The position numbers and the translations under genes were made by a program. 64,000 bases of DNA from JAVBLU01 sp031553225 (GTDB lineage: Bacteria; Bacillota; Clostridia; Christensenellales; UBA1750). Positions 6,671-15,602 of this stretch are shown here, piece after piece. Where the stretch lies: assembly GCA_031553225.1 (NCBI GenBank), contig JAVBLU010000001.1, forward strand, positions 124,001-188,000. Direction: 5' to 3'. The stretch's first letter is position 1, and each line of letters opens with the position of its first letter. The notes beneath the pieces were generated by a model, which was not told the origin of the DNA, did no database searches, and saw nothing but the letters and a program-made list of their open reading frames with translations.

Positions 6671-9247
6671 ATGCACACGCCACAACAAACCGGCCTTACC
6701 ACCGCGCAGGCGGCGCAGCTGCTTGCCCAGTACGGACCAAACGCCCTGGCGGAAAAGCCGAAAACGCCTTTCCTCGCGCGCGTTTGGGGGCAGGTGCGCG
6801 ACCCGATGGTGTTGGTGCTTCTCGGCGCGGCGCTCATCTCCGGGCTGCTGGGCGAATGGATCGACTCGCTGATCATATTGGCCGTTGTGCTGCTCAACAC
6901 GGCCATCGGCCTCATTCAGGAGCAAAAAGCCGAGGCGGCCATCGAGGCGCTGAAAAAAATGTCCGCCCAGACGGCCCGTGTTGTGCGCGACGGCGCGCCC
7001 GCCATCCTGCCGGCCGAACAGCTCGTGCCGGGCGATTTGGTGCTGCTGGAGGCGGGCGATTTGGTCCCCGCCGATTTGCGCCTGCTGGAAAGCGCCAGCC
7101 TGAAGGTTGAGGAAGCCTCCCTCACGGGCGAATCGGTGCCCGCGGAAAAGAACGCATCCGCCGACGTGGCTGAGGACGCGCCCCTTGGCGATCGGCTCAA
7201 CCGGGCCTTCAACGGCACGTCCGTCACCTACGGACGCGGCCGGGGGATCGTTGAAGCCACGGGCATGCGCACGCAGATGGGCCGTATCGCCCATATCATC
7301 AACGCCGAGCCGGATGAGGAGACCCCGCTGCAGAAGAAGCTGGGCGAGATCGGCCGCACGCTCACCGTGGTGGTCATCGGCATCTGCGTGCTTGTGTTTG
7401 CCGCGGGCGTTCTGCGCGGGGGGCTAACGCTGCAGAACGCGCTGCATGCCTTCCTCATGTCCGTATCGCTCGCCGTGGCGGCCATACCCGAAGGGCTCCC
7501 GGCTGTGGTCACCATCGTGATGGCCATGGGCGTGACGCGCATGGCGCAGCGCAAGGCCATCATCAAGCGTCTGCCGGCCGTGGAGACGCTTGGATGCGCG
7601 CAGATCATCTGCTCCGACAAGACCGGCACCCTCACCCAAAACCGCATGAACGTGCGGCAGGTCTACGCGCGCGGCAGCCTTTGCCCGGCCGAGGGATACG
7701 AGGCGCCCGCGGGCGCGCGCGACATGCTGATCGCCTCGCTGTGCGTATGCAACGACGCGGTGCTGCGGCAGGAGGGTGACCTGGGCGACCCCACCGAGAC
7801 GGCGCTGAAGCGCTTTGCGCTGAGCTGCGGCCTGGAAGCGCATCTCACGGCGTATCCGCGCGTGGACGAGCGGCCTTTTGACTCGGAGCGCAAGATGATG
7901 TCCACCGTGAACGACACGCCGGACGGCCGCATTGTGTTTACGAAGGGCGCGCCCGACGAACTCCTTCGCTGCTGCACGCATATCGTAACCGCCGACGGGG
8001 TCGCGCCCCTCAGCGAGGAGCTGCGCGCGGCCGTGCTGGCTGCGAACCGCGAGATGGCCCTTCAGGCGCTGCGCGTGCTGGGCGGGGCGTATAAGCCCTT
8101 TCGCGAAGGCGAGGACATGGAGGTGGGCCTCATTCTGGCCGGCCTTGCGGGCATGATCGATCCTCCCCGGCCGGAGGTGTACGAGGCGGTGGCGCGGTGC
8201 CGCTCCGCGGGCATCACGCCCATTATGATCACGGGCGACCACAAGGACACGGCCATGGCCATCGCCCGGGAGATCGGCCTTCTGGAGGACGGGTGCCTGG
8301 CGCTCTTCGGGCGCGAGCTGGACGCCATGAGCGAGGAGGAGCTGGACGAGAAGCTTCCCTTCATCCGCGTATATGCGCGCGTGTCGCCGGAGAACAAGGT
8401 GCGCATCGTACGCGCGTGGAAGAAGCGGGGCATGGTGGTGGCCATGACGGGCGACGGCGTGAACGACGCTCCTGCTCTGAAAGCCGCGGACATCGGCGTG
8501 GGCATGGGCATCACGGGCACGGATGTGTCCAAGGGCGTAGCCGACATGCTCCTCTCGGACGACAACTTCGCCACCATCGTCTCGGCCGTGGAAGAGGGCC
8601 GCAAGATCTACACGAACATCCGCAAGGCCGTGCAGTTCCTGCTCTCCAGCAACATCAGCGAGGTGCTGGCGCTGTTTGTTGCAACGCTTGCGCTGCCGCA
8701 GGGCGTGGAGTTTTTAAGCCCGGTGCACATCCTCTTCATCAACCTGGTGACCGATTCGTTGCCCGCTATCGGCCTTGGCCTTAACAAGGCCGAGCCGGGT
8801 GTGATGCAGGAGCCGCCCCGCAACGCGAGCGAAAGCTTCTTTGCGCACGGACTGTCCTTCGCGCTCATCTACCAGGGCGCGTTTATGGCCGCGCTCGTGC
8901 TGGGCGCATACGCCGTCGGGCGGAATGCCTCCCCCGTGGCGGGCACGAGCATGGCGTTTGTAACCCTGTCCGTCATTCAGCTGTTTCATTCCTTCAACAT
9001 CAAGGCCGGGAAACGCTCCATTTTTCACCTGGAAACGCTGAACAACCCGACGCTGCTACTGTCGGCGCTGCTGCCGCTGGCGATGCTGGTGATTATACTG
9101 AACGTACCCGCCGTTGCTGCGGTGTTCTCGGTGACGGCGCTCACCCTTGTGCAGTGGCTTCAGGCTGTCGGTATGGCCGCGCTCATCATTCCCCTGGTGG
9201 AGATCGTCAAGCTGATCATGCGTCTGTCACGCCGCGCCGCCCGCTAG
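6671..9247 (+). CDS. P-type cation ATPase (Ca2+/Mn2+ type), probable Mn2+ exporter
   Basis: An 858-residue P2A-type ATPase that couples ATP hydrolysis to cation export. The phosphorylated Asp316 lies in DKTGTLTQN, the actuator motif in LTGESVP, the TM4 ion-site motif in PEGLP, and the hinge in MTGDGVNDAPALKAADIG. N-terminal cation-ATPase, E1-E2, nucleotide-binding and C-terminal six-helix domains are all present, so it looks intact. Family members are usually called Ca2+ pumps, but control by a yybP-ykoY riboswitch argues that Mn2+ is a physiological substrate. ATG 6671 follows GAAAGGGG. It is transcribed alone; glyA has its own promoter. Confidence 0.93.
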   Translation: MHTPQQTGLTTAQAAQLLAQYGPNALAEKPKTPFLARVWGQVRDPMVLVLLGAALISGLLGEWIDSLIILAVVLLNTAIGLIQEQKAEAAIEALKKMSAQTARVVRDGAPAILPAEQLVPGDLVLLEAGDLVPADLRLLESASLKVEEASLTGESVPAEKNASADVAEDAPLGDRLNRAFNGTSVTYGRGRGIVEATGMRTQMGRIAHIINAEPDEETPLQKKLGEIGRTLTVVVIGICVLVFAAGVLRGGLTLQNALHAFLMSVSLAVAAIPEGLPAVVTIVMAMGVTRMAQRKAIIKRLPAVETLGCAQIICSDKTGTLTQNRMNVRQVYARGSLCPAEGYEAPAGARDMLIASLCVCNDAVLRQEGDLGDPTETALKRFALSCGLEAHLTAYPRVDERPFDSERKMMSTVNDTPDGRIVFTKGAPDELLRCCTHIVTADGVAPLSEELRAAVLAANREMALQALRVLGGAYKPFREGEDMEVGLILAGLAGMIDPPRPEVYEAVARCRSAGITPIMITGDHKDTAMAIAREIGLLEDGCLALFGRELDAMSEEELDEKLPFIRVYARVSPENKVRIVRAWKKRGMVVAMTGDGVNDAPALKAADIGVGMGITGTDVSKGVADMLLSDDNFATIVSAVEEGRKIYTNIRKAVQFLLSSNISEVLALFVATLALPQGVEFLSPVHILFINLVTDSLPAIGLGLNKAEPGVMQEPPRNASESFFAHGLSFALIYQGAFMAALVLGAYAVGRNASPVAGTSMAFVTLSVIQLFHSFNIKAGKRSIFHLETLNNPTLLLSALLPLAMLVIILNVPAVAAVFSVTALTLVQWLQAVGMAALIIPLVEIVKLIMRLSRRAAR

Positions 9248-9285
9248 GTGCGTCCGAACATTTGGGAAACCCGCGCCGGTATTTC

Positions 9286-9314
9286 TTGCAGAGCGCATGC
9301 GCAGGTGGTATCAT
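9286..9314 (+). promoter_or_regulatory. Promoter of glyA
   Basis: TTGCAG at 9286-9291 and TATCAT at 9309-9314 with a 17-base spacer. The glyA ribosome binding site TGGAGG follows at 9328-9333. Confidence 0.7.
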
Positions 9315-9341
9315 ATACCGCATGAAATGGAGGTTTAGCGC

Positions 9342-10595
9342 ATGATCGACTTCAAACTCCTCTACGCCGCCGATCCTGAGATGGCCGAGGCCATGGACAA
9401 GGAACTGCAGCGCCAGCGCCGCCACCTGGAACTGATCGCCTCCGAGAACTTTGTCAGCCCGGCCGTGCTCGCGGCCATGGGTTCCCACCTGACGAACAAG
9501 TACGCGGAAGGTTATCCGGGCAAGCGCTACTACGGCGGTTGCAAGTGGGTGGACGTGGCCGAGGAGCTCACGCGCGCGCGCGCCTGCCAGCTCTTCGGGG
9601 CCGATCACGCCAACGTACAGCCCCACTCCGGCGCGCAGGCGAACATGGGCGTGTACTTCGCCATGCTGAAGCCCGGCGACACGATCCTGGGCATGAACCT
9701 CGCGCACGGCGGGCACTTGACGCACGGCTCGCCCGTGAACATCTCCGGTAAGTATTTTAACATTGTGCCCTACGGCGTCAGCGAAGGCTCCGAGACGATC
9801 GACTACGACGCGCTGCGCGCCCTGGCCCTGCAGCAAAAGCCCAAGATGATCGTGGCGGGCGCCTCGGCGTACCCCCGCGTTCTGGACTTTGCCAAGTTCC
9901 GCGCCATTGCCGATGAGGCGGGCGCGCTGCTCATGGTGGACATGGCGCACATCGCCGGGCTCGTGGCGGCCGGGTGCCATCCCTCCCCCGTGCCCCTGGC
10001 GGATTTCGTGACCACCACCACGCACAAGACGCTGCGCGGTCCGCGCGGCGGTATGATCCTATGCAAGGCACAATACGCCGAGCTCATCGACAAGGCCATC
10101 TTCCCGGGCACGCAGGGCGGCCCGCTCATGCACGTGATCGCCGCCAAGGGCGTATGCCTGAAGGAAGCGCTGGAGCCTTCTTTCAAGGAGTATCAGCGGC
10201 AGATTGTGAAGAACGCCGCGGCCCTGGCCGCCTCGCTTACCAAGAACGGCCTGCGCCTCGTGTCCGGCGGCACGGACAATCATCTCATGCTGGTGAACCT
10301 GACCGGCACGGACGTTACCGGCAAGGAGCTGGAGAAGCGCCTGGGCAAGTGCAACATCACGGTGAACAAGAACGCCGTCCCCTTTGACACGCTCTCGCCT
10401 TTCGTCACCTCCGGCGTACGCATCGGTACCCCGGCCGTCACCAGCCGCGGCATGAAGGAAGCGGATATGACGCTCATCGGCGAGCTCATCGCGCGCTGCA
10501 TCAAGCAGGGCGAAGACGCTCTGCCCGGTATCAAGGAAGCCGTGCTCGAGCTGTGCGCCAAATACCCTCTGTACGAGGACGCCGTGCTGCGCTAG
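9342..10595 (+). CDS. glyA: Serine hydroxymethyltransferase
   Basis: GlyA interconverts serine and glycine with tetrahydrofolate as one-carbon carrier, using pyridoxal phosphate. The 417-residue length is standard. The PLP lysine is Lys229 in TTTTHKTLRGPRGG. Other signatures are SENFVSPAVLAAMGS near the N-terminus, KRYYGGC and HSGAQAN, which bind substrate and cofactor phosphate. It is a single-gene unit between a sigma-A promoter and a strong terminator. No glycine riboswitch is visible upstream. Confidence 0.97.
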   Translation: MIDFKLLYAADPEMAEAMDKELQRQRRHLELIASENFVSPAVLAAMGSHLTNKYAEGYPGKRYYGGCKWVDVAEELTRARACQLFGADHANVQPHSGAQANMGVYFAMLKPGDTILGMNLAHGGHLTHGSPVNISGKYFNIVPYGVSEGSETIDYDALRALALQQKPKMIVAGASAYPRVLDFAKFRAIADEAGALLMVDMAHIAGLVAAGCHPSPVPLADFVTTTTHKTLRGPRGGMILCKAQYAELIDKAIFPGTQGGPLMHVIAAKGVCLKEALEPSFKEYQRQIVKNAAALAASLTKNGLRLVSGGTDNHLMLVNLTGTDVTGKELEKRLGKCNITVNKNAVPFDTLSPFVTSGVRIGTPAVTSRGMKEADMTLIGELIARCIKQGEDALPGIKEAVLELCAKYPLYEDAVLR

Positions 10596-10623
10596 GCCGG
10601 CGCCGCCTGATGAAAAATGCTAC

Positions 10624-10656
10624 AACGCCCGCCTTTCACTGGAAAGGCGGGCGTTT
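10624..10656 (+). terminator. Terminator of glyA
   Basis: Perfect inverted repeat AACGCCCGCCTTT / AAAGGCGGGCGTT around the loop CACTGG, with a short T run. It lies between glyA and the convergent methyltransferase gene and may act in both directions. Confidence 0.85.
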
Positions 10657-10658
10657 GC

Positions 10659-11147
10659 TCATGGTTTTGGAAAGGCGAGCAGACCCAGATTTTTGGGGCC
10701 GGCGAAGGGGAATACCACGCGCTCAAAGGGCAGTTCCCGCTGCGCGTACCAGGCGGCGATGGCGTCCAGCAGGGCGTCGCGCCCAAGCTTTTCCTCCGAC
10801 CAGAAGTTGCAGCAGGGCAGCACCAGAGTGGGCCGTACGAGGGTGGATTCCACCACCGCGCGCGTGGCCTCGTCCGGGTGCAGGCCTACGATCAGGTCGT
10901 AGTAGTCTGCCATGGAGGACGTATACGCGCAGGCGCGGCTTTGCAGGCCCTTGATCACATTCCCGCGCGGATCGATCACCTCGGCGACGTACCCGTAGCG
11001 CTTTTGCAGCGCCTGTGCGAGCAGACCCTGGCCTCCTGCCACATCGGCGATGTAGCGGACGGAGCCGCCAAACCGGCCAAAGATGAAGGCCGCGACCGCC
11101 TCGAAGCGCTTGGGGTCGCCGTGGCATCTGTGCTGCTGACGCGCCAT
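10659..11147 (-). CDS. Class I SAM-dependent methyltransferase-like protein
   Basis: A 162-residue protein. After a basic start, YIADVAGGQGLLAQAL forms the glycine-rich SAM-binding loop of Rossmann methyltransferases, and VIDPRG supplies the acidic end of the second strand. YDLIVGLHPDEATRAVVE and LVLPCCNFW follow, a pattern seen in small uncharacterised methyltransferases acting on RNA or small molecules. The target is unknown. It is the last gene of the long minus-strand cluster and starts 15 bases after the radical SAM gene, with GGGAGA upstream. Confidence 0.72.
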   Translation of the reverse strand: MARQQHRCHGDPKRFEAVAAFIFGRFGGSVRYIADVAGGQGLLAQALQKRYGYVAEVIDPRGNVIKGLQSRACAYTSSMADYYDLIVGLHPDEATRAVVESTLVRPTLVLPCCNFWSEEKLGRDALLDAIAAWYAQRELPFERVVFPFAGPKNLGLLAFPKP

Positions 11148-11162
11148 GCTTCGGCTCTCCCT

Positions 11163-12755
11163 TCAGCTTTGTCGCGTGAGGAAAACGGCTCGGGCGTCCT
11201 CGATCATCACCAGGCCGGCGGCCGGCTGAAGGCGGCGGTGCGCCATGAGCGCGAACGGATCGATGCGCATGGGCAGCACGCGCGCACGCGGCGCGGCGGA
11301 TGCGGCGCGCATGAGCCGGGCGATCTGCGCCTCGCCGTATACCGGGGCGGGCATGAAGTCCGGCGCGCGGCCGGGCGCGCCCAGCCGATAAAAATCAAAG
11401 GCCAGCGCATCCGACAGAGCGTCGCGCGGGACGTCCGGCGGGGCGGCGGCGCAAAGCGCCTGAGCCCGCGCGTTCTGCGCAAGCGGCCGCGCAAAAGCGT
11501 CCTGTGCGCGCAAGCCCAGCGCCAGTGCGTGCACCGCCGCAAATGCGCTTGGCGCGCACGCGCCCAGCAGCAGCGCCTCCGCGGCGGGGTACAGCCGCAG
11601 CCAGTTAAGCGTCTCCTCGACGTCATGCAGCGCGCACAGTTCGCGGTAGGTGAGCGCGTCGGTGGCGATCACCTCGTAGGGCGGATTCGGCGAGCAGCGG
11701 TAGCCGCGTTCGCGGGCGATGGCCTCCATGGGCGCGCCGGGCAAAATCTTTAGGAAGCCCAGCTGCAGCTCGTGCGGGCGCAGGGCGTATACCTCGTCAA
11801 AAGAGCGGCCGAAGCCCTGCAGCGTCTCTCCGGGAAGGCCGGCGATCAGGTCGGCATGCACGGTAACGGCCGTCCGCTCGCGCAGCAGCGCAAGCCCCCG
11901 CCGCACCTGCGGCCAGTTGGGCGCGCGGTGCACGGCGCGCAGCGCCCGCTCGTCGGTGGACTGCACGCCCACCTCGAAGCGGAAACGGCCCTCCGGCACG
12001 CCGCGCAGCGCCTCCGCGTCCTCCTCGGCCAGTAAATGCGCGCCAACCTCGAAATGCACGGGCGAGCCGTCCTCCGCCCCCAGCTCGCGCCAAACGGCGC
12101 GGGCGCGCTGCGGGTCGGCGTTAAAGGTGCGGTCCACCAGCTTCACCACGCGCGCGCCTCGGCTTCGGTGCGCGCGTATCAGGGCGGCCGTCGCCTGCGC
12201 GTCCAGGGCCTGCACCCCGGTTTCGCGCGCAGAGAGGCAGTACGCGCAGGCATACGGACAGCCCCGCGACGTCTCCAGGTAGGCGATGCGGCCGGTTAGG
12301 TCCTCATCGGCCCGATATCCATCGCCCATGGGCGGCAGAGGCGGGACGGACACGACGCGCGGGACGGCTTCCGCGCGCTCGCGCGCGCTCAGAAGCATCG
12401 GCAGCGCCTCCTCGCCCGGCCCGCACACGGCGCAGTCCACGGGGCATTCGGCCAGAAAGCGCTCGGCGTCCGCGCACTGCGGCCCTCCCGCAACGAGCAG
12501 CGCGTTCGGGAGGAGCTGGCGCAGATCGGCCGCCAAACGCGCCATCTCCGGCGCGTTCCAGACATAACACGAAAGGCCGACGGCCTGCGGCGCAAGCGCC
12601 TCAACGCGGCGCAGCGTATCGCAAAGCGGCCGGCCCGTGTGGTCCTCCACGATGTGCGTCTCGTGCCCGCAAGCGGCCAGCCTGGCCGCCAGCAGACGCA
12701 CGGCCGGATTCGTCTGGTAGAAGCGCGCGTTAAGCGCCACGAGCACAGCGCGCAT
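11163..12755 (-). CDS. B12-binding radical SAM protein (DUF4080-like)
   Basis: A 530-residue protein. Residues 1 to about 140 form a cobalamin-binding Rossmann domain (VGLSCYVWNAPE, LLVAGGPQC). The radical SAM core follows with the cluster motif RGCPYACAYCLS, a C-x3-C-x2-C that binds the 4Fe-4S cluster cleaving SAM. VQSTDERALRAV and VHADLIAGLPGE are further core motifs. The C-terminal part resembles DUF4080, whose substrate is unknown. ATG 12755 starts two bases after the mutY stop; the open frame extends upstream but only antisense-type sequence lies there. It may modify RNA or a small metabolite; the neighbouring tRNA and rRNA modification genes make RNA plausible but not shown. Confidence 0.85.
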   Translation of the reverse strand: MRAVLVALNARFYQTNPAVRLLAARLAACGHETHIVEDHTGRPLCDTLRRVEALAPQAVGLSCYVWNAPEMARLAADLRQLLPNALLVAGGPQCADAERFLAECPVDCAVCGPGEEALPMLLSARERAEAVPRVVSVPPLPPMGDGYRADEDLTGRIAYLETSRGCPYACAYCLSARETGVQALDAQATAALIRAHRSRGARVVKLVDRTFNADPQRARAVWRELGAEDGSPVHFEVGAHLLAEEDAEALRGVPEGRFRFEVGVQSTDERALRAVHRAPNWPQVRRGLALLRERTAVTVHADLIAGLPGETLQGFGRSFDEVYALRPHELQLGFLKILPGAPMEAIARERGYRCSPNPPYEVIATDALTYRELCALHDVEETLNWLRLYPAAEALLLGACAPSAFAAVHALALGLRAQDAFARPLAQNARAQALCAAAPPDVPRDALSDALAFDFYRLGAPGRAPDFMPAPVYGEAQIARLMRAASAAPRARVLPMRIDPFALMAHRRLQPAAGLVMIEDARAVFLTRQS

Positions 12756-12757
12756 GG

Positions 12758-13777
12758 CTACACCTCCCCCGAAAGCGCGCGCGCCGCCGCCTCCCGGTAC
12801 GCCTGCAGGGCTGTGGGTACGGGCAGCTCGGCCAGAGCGGCCAGATCGACCGCCGTATACCCTTCCGGCGCGCCGTCGACGGCGCCGATCACGCCGCGCA
12901 TGCGCCAAACGCGGTGCGTAAAGCGAAACACGCTGTCCGGCAACGGCCGCAGATCGCGCGCGCCCAGCGCGGCGAGCGCGGCCTGCGCGGCGCCCTGAAG
13001 CATAGGAAACTGCCACATGGAGGCAAGCATGCCGCGCTCGGGCCGCCGCTGCATGAGCACGCCGCCCGGGGCGAGCAGCACGGCCACCAGCCATTCCTCC
13101 TCGGCGGGCGGGCGTTTGGGCGAGAGCGCCGGCAGTTCCCCTGCCCGCCCGGCCGCACGGGCAAGGCACAGGGACGACCCGGGACATGCACCGCACGCGG
13201 GCGAGCGCGGCGTGCATACGAGCGCGCCCAGCTCCATCACGGCCTGATTCCACTGTCCGGGCGTATCGCAGTCGGACAGTTCCGCGGCGATGGCCTCCAC
13301 GGCCCGGCGGCCGGCGGGCTTGTCCACGGGCGCGTCGATGGCGAAGAGGCGGGCGATCACGCGCAGCACGTTGCCATCAACAGCCGGAACGCGCGCGTCA
13401 AAGCACAGCGAGGCGACCGCGCCCGCCGTGTACGGCCCGAAGCCGGGCAAGGCGCGCAGGGCGGACGCCTCGCGCGGAAAGCCGCCCAGCTGCGCGGCTT
13501 GCGCCGCCGCCTGCTGAAGCTTCCGGGCCCGGTTGTAATACCCAAGGCCCTGCCACAGGGAGAGCACCTCCTGCTCGTCCGCCGCGGCCAACGCCTCGGC
13601 CGTTGGGAAACGCGCCATAAAGCGCTCATAGTACGGCAGCGCCGCCGCTACGCGCGTCTGCTGAAGCATGACCTCCGACACGAGCACGGCGTACGGATCG
13701 GCCGTGCGCCGCCAAGGCAGATCACGGGCGTTCTGCGCATACCAGCCAAGAAGCAGCCGCCGAACCGTCTGTGTCAT
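12758..13777 (-). CDS. mutY: A/G-specific adenine DNA glycosylase
   Basis: MutY removes adenine mispaired with 8-oxoguanine. The 339-residue protein has the helix-hairpin-helix glycosylase core with catalytic Glu in SEVMLQQTRV, the HhH motif LPGFGPYTAGA and catalytic Asp in VDGNVLRV. The 4Fe-4S cluster ligands are C-x6-C-x2-C-x5-C (from CTPRSPAC to SLC). A NUDIX-like C-terminal domain that recognises 8-oxoG follows. ATG 13777 overlaps the mnmM stop by four bases (ATGA), indicating translational coupling. Confidence 0.95.
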   Translation of the reverse strand: MTQTVRRLLLGWYAQNARDLPWRRTADPYAVLVSEVMLQQTRVAAALPYYERFMARFPTAEALAAADEQEVLSLWQGLGYYNRARKLQQAAAQAAQLGGFPREASALRALPGFGPYTAGAVASLCFDARVPAVDGNVLRVIARLFAIDAPVDKPAGRRAVEAIAAELSDCDTPGQWNQAVMELGALVCTPRSPACGACPGSSLCLARAAGRAGELPALSPKRPPAEEEWLVAVLLAPGGVLMQRRPERGMLASMWQFPMLQGAAQAALAALGARDLRPLPDSVFRFTHRVWRMRGVIGAVDGAPEGYTAVDLAALAELPVPTALQAYREAAARALSGEV

Positions 13778-14361
13778 GGCTCCTCCAGCACGGCCCTTTG
13801 CACGAGCAGGAAGGCGGGCGGATTGCTGGGGTGGTTGAGAAAGCTGTGCAGGAGGGCCGTATGCTCGCGCACCGATAGGCCTGACGCCCAAGCGGCGATG
13901 GCCGCAAGCTCGCGCGCGCCCTCCTCGTGCCCGGGATAGATGCACACGCTGAGTATGCCGCCCGGCGCAAGCAGCGAAAGCGCCGCATCCAGGGCGGCCA
14001 GCGTGGTGGACACATGCGTGGTGACGCTCTTGTCGCCGCCCGGCAGCCACCCAAGGTTAAAGAGCACGGCGTGCACGCCCGGCGCCACAACGTCCGCCAT
14101 ACGCTCGTGCCCCAACAAGTGCAGCAAAACGCACTGCGAAACGCCCGCCTCCAACAGGCGCGCGCGCGTAGCCGCAAGGGCCCGTTCCTGCACGTCAAAG
14201 GCGTCAACGCCCCCGCTCTGCCCAACGAGCCGCGACAGGAAGAGCGTGTCGTGCCCGTTGCCCATGGTGGCGTCCACGGCGCGCATGCCCGGCCGCAGTA
14301 CGCGCCGCACGGCATCGTGCGCCAGGCTGCGGGCGTTTGAGAGCCGAAACGCCTCGCTCAT
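13774..14361 (-). CDS. mnmM: MnmM (YtqB-like) tRNA (mnm5s2U34) methyltransferase
   Basis: A 195-residue class I methyltransferase of the YtqB/rRNA-methylase family, which in Gram-positive bacteria completes mnm5s2U34 at the tRNA wobble position. The SAM motif is VDATMGNGHDT, followed by DVQERALAATRARL, LLGHERMAD and FNLGWLPGGDKS, the last being highly conserved in the family. It overlaps rluB and mutY by four bases on each side, so it is part of a tightly coupled operon. Confidence 0.88.
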   Translation of the reverse strand: MSEAFRLSNARSLAHDAVRRVLRPGMRAVDATMGNGHDTLFLSRLVGQSGGVDAFDVQERALAATRARLLEAGVSQCVLLHLLGHERMADVVAPGVHAVLFNLGWLPGGDKSVTTHVSTTLAALDAALSLLAPGGILSVCIYPGHEEGARELAAIAAWASGLSVREHTALLHSFLNHPSNPPAFLLVQRAVLEEP

Positions 14362-15137
14362 GCCCTGTCGCCCCCGTCCGACGTTGGCCCGCCGACTCCA
14401 TCTCTTGCCTGAGCGTCGCTCAGGCGGGCGATACGCCGCAGCTTCTGCAGCTCGCCGGGCGTCAGGTCGCGGTACTCCCCCGGCTTCATGTCGTTTAGGC
14501 GCAGGAAGGCGAGCCCCGTGCGCCGCAGGGAGAGCACTTCCAGACCAACGGCCGCCAGCATCCGCCGCACCTGCCGGTTGCGTCCCTCGTGAATGGTGAC
14601 GGCCACGTCGGCGATGCCCCCCGGCCGCGGCACGCACACCACCTGAGCGGGGGCGGTGGGGCGCGGGTCGCCTTCCATCACGACGCCCGCGCGTAGCGCC
14701 TGAAGCGCAGAAACGTTCGGGCAGGGCCGCACGCGCGCCGTGTACTCCTTGGGTACCTCAACGGACGGGTGCGTGAGCGCATGGCACAGCGCGCCGTCGT
14801 CCGTCAGCAGAAGAAGCCCCTCCGTGTCCCAGTCCAGCCGCCCCACGGGCACCACGCGTTCGGGCACCTCCAAAAGCAGGTCGCGCACGGTGCGGCGGCC
14901 CTCCGGATCGCTCATGGTGGTCATCACGGCCACGGGTTTGTACAGCAAAATGGTGCGGCGCGCGGCGCTTGGAAAGACAGGCCGGCCGTCCACGCACACC
15001 TCGTCGCCTTCCGCCACCAGCGCGCCCATCTGGTCGATCACAACGCCGTTCACGCGTACGCGCCCTTCGCGCATCAGGTCCTCGGCCGCGCGGCGCGATG
15101 CCACGCCGCAGGCCGAAAGGTATTTTTGTAGTCGCAT
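14358..15137 (-). CDS. rluB: Pseudouridine synthase of the RluB/RsuA family
   Basis: A 259-residue protein with an N-terminal S4 RNA-binding domain (MRLQKYLSACGVASRRAAEDL broken after 20) and an RsuA/RluB catalytic domain. VGRLDWDTEGLLLLTDDG contains the catalytic Asp. The C-terminal GRNRQVRRM motif is typical of the family. Members isomerise uridine in 23S rRNA (RluB site) or 16S rRNA; the exact site cannot be told from sequence. The start is 15 bases downstream of the GNAT gene and the stop overlaps mnmM. Confidence 0.92.
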   Translation of the reverse strand: MRLQKYLSACGVASRRAAEDLMREGRVRVNGVVIDQMGALVAEGDEVCVDGRPVFPSAARRTILLYKPVAVMTTMSDPEGRRTVRDLLLEVPERVVPVGRLDWDTEGLLLLTDDGALCHALTHPSVEVPKEYTARVRPCPNVSALQALRAGVVMEGDPRPTAPAQVVCVPRPGGIADVAVTIHEGRNRQVRRMLAAVGLEVLSLRRTGLAFLRLNDMKPGEYRDLTPGELQKLRRIARLSDAQARDGVGGPTSDGGDRA

Positions 15138-15152
15138 GGTTCCCCCTATTGC

Positions 15153-15602
15153 TTACGGAATGCGCATGTCAAAGGCGGTTTTCGTGCCACGCTGAAAGCC
15201 CGCGCGCTCATAAAACGCCAGTGTTTCGGGGCGCTTGGAGCCGGTCATGAGCATCGCCTTGTAACAGCCCGCCGCCCTGGCGCGCACCTGCGCCTCGCGC
15301 AGTACGGCCGTGGCCAGGCCGCGGCCGCGGTAGTCCGGGTGCGTAACGACGTTTTCTATCACAGCGTACGGCCGCTGACCATGCGTCAAGCCCTGAACGA
15401 TGGTGAGCGTACAGGTGGACACGGGAACGCCGTCCGCGTCAGCGAGCAGCACGGCGTGCCCCGGCGTTTGCAGGATGCGCGCCCACAGCGCACGTAGCGC
15501 CGGCTCATCCGGCGGCACGGGGTTGTCGCCCAAATGGGCGTACAGGCCCAGCAGAGCGAACAAGTCGCCCCCTTCGGCCTCGCGTACGGCCGGCTCAGAC
15601 AT
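15153..15602 (-). CDS. GNAT-family N-acetyltransferase
   Basis: A 149-residue acetyltransferase. The acetyl-CoA pyrophosphate loop is DYRGRGLATAVL, preceded by the beta-4 strand YAVIENVVTHP, and AFYERAGF is the usual C-terminal motif. The substrate is unknown. ATG 15602 overlaps the end of the mutarotase-like gene by eight bases; a TTG two codons earlier is also possible. Confidence 0.85.
   Translation of the reverse strand: MSEPAVREAEGGDLFALLGLYAHLGDNPVPPDEPALRALWARILQTPGHAVLLADADGVPVSTCTLTIVQGLTHGQRPYAVIENVVTHPDYRGRGLATAVLREAQVRARAAGCYKAMLMTGSKRPETLAFYERAGFQRGTKTAFDMRIP

Noticed and set aside
12756..13253. N-terminal extension of the B12 radical SAM frame
   Set aside because: The extension overlaps mutY in another frame with Arg/Ala-rich sequence; the cobalamin domain begins at ATG 12755.
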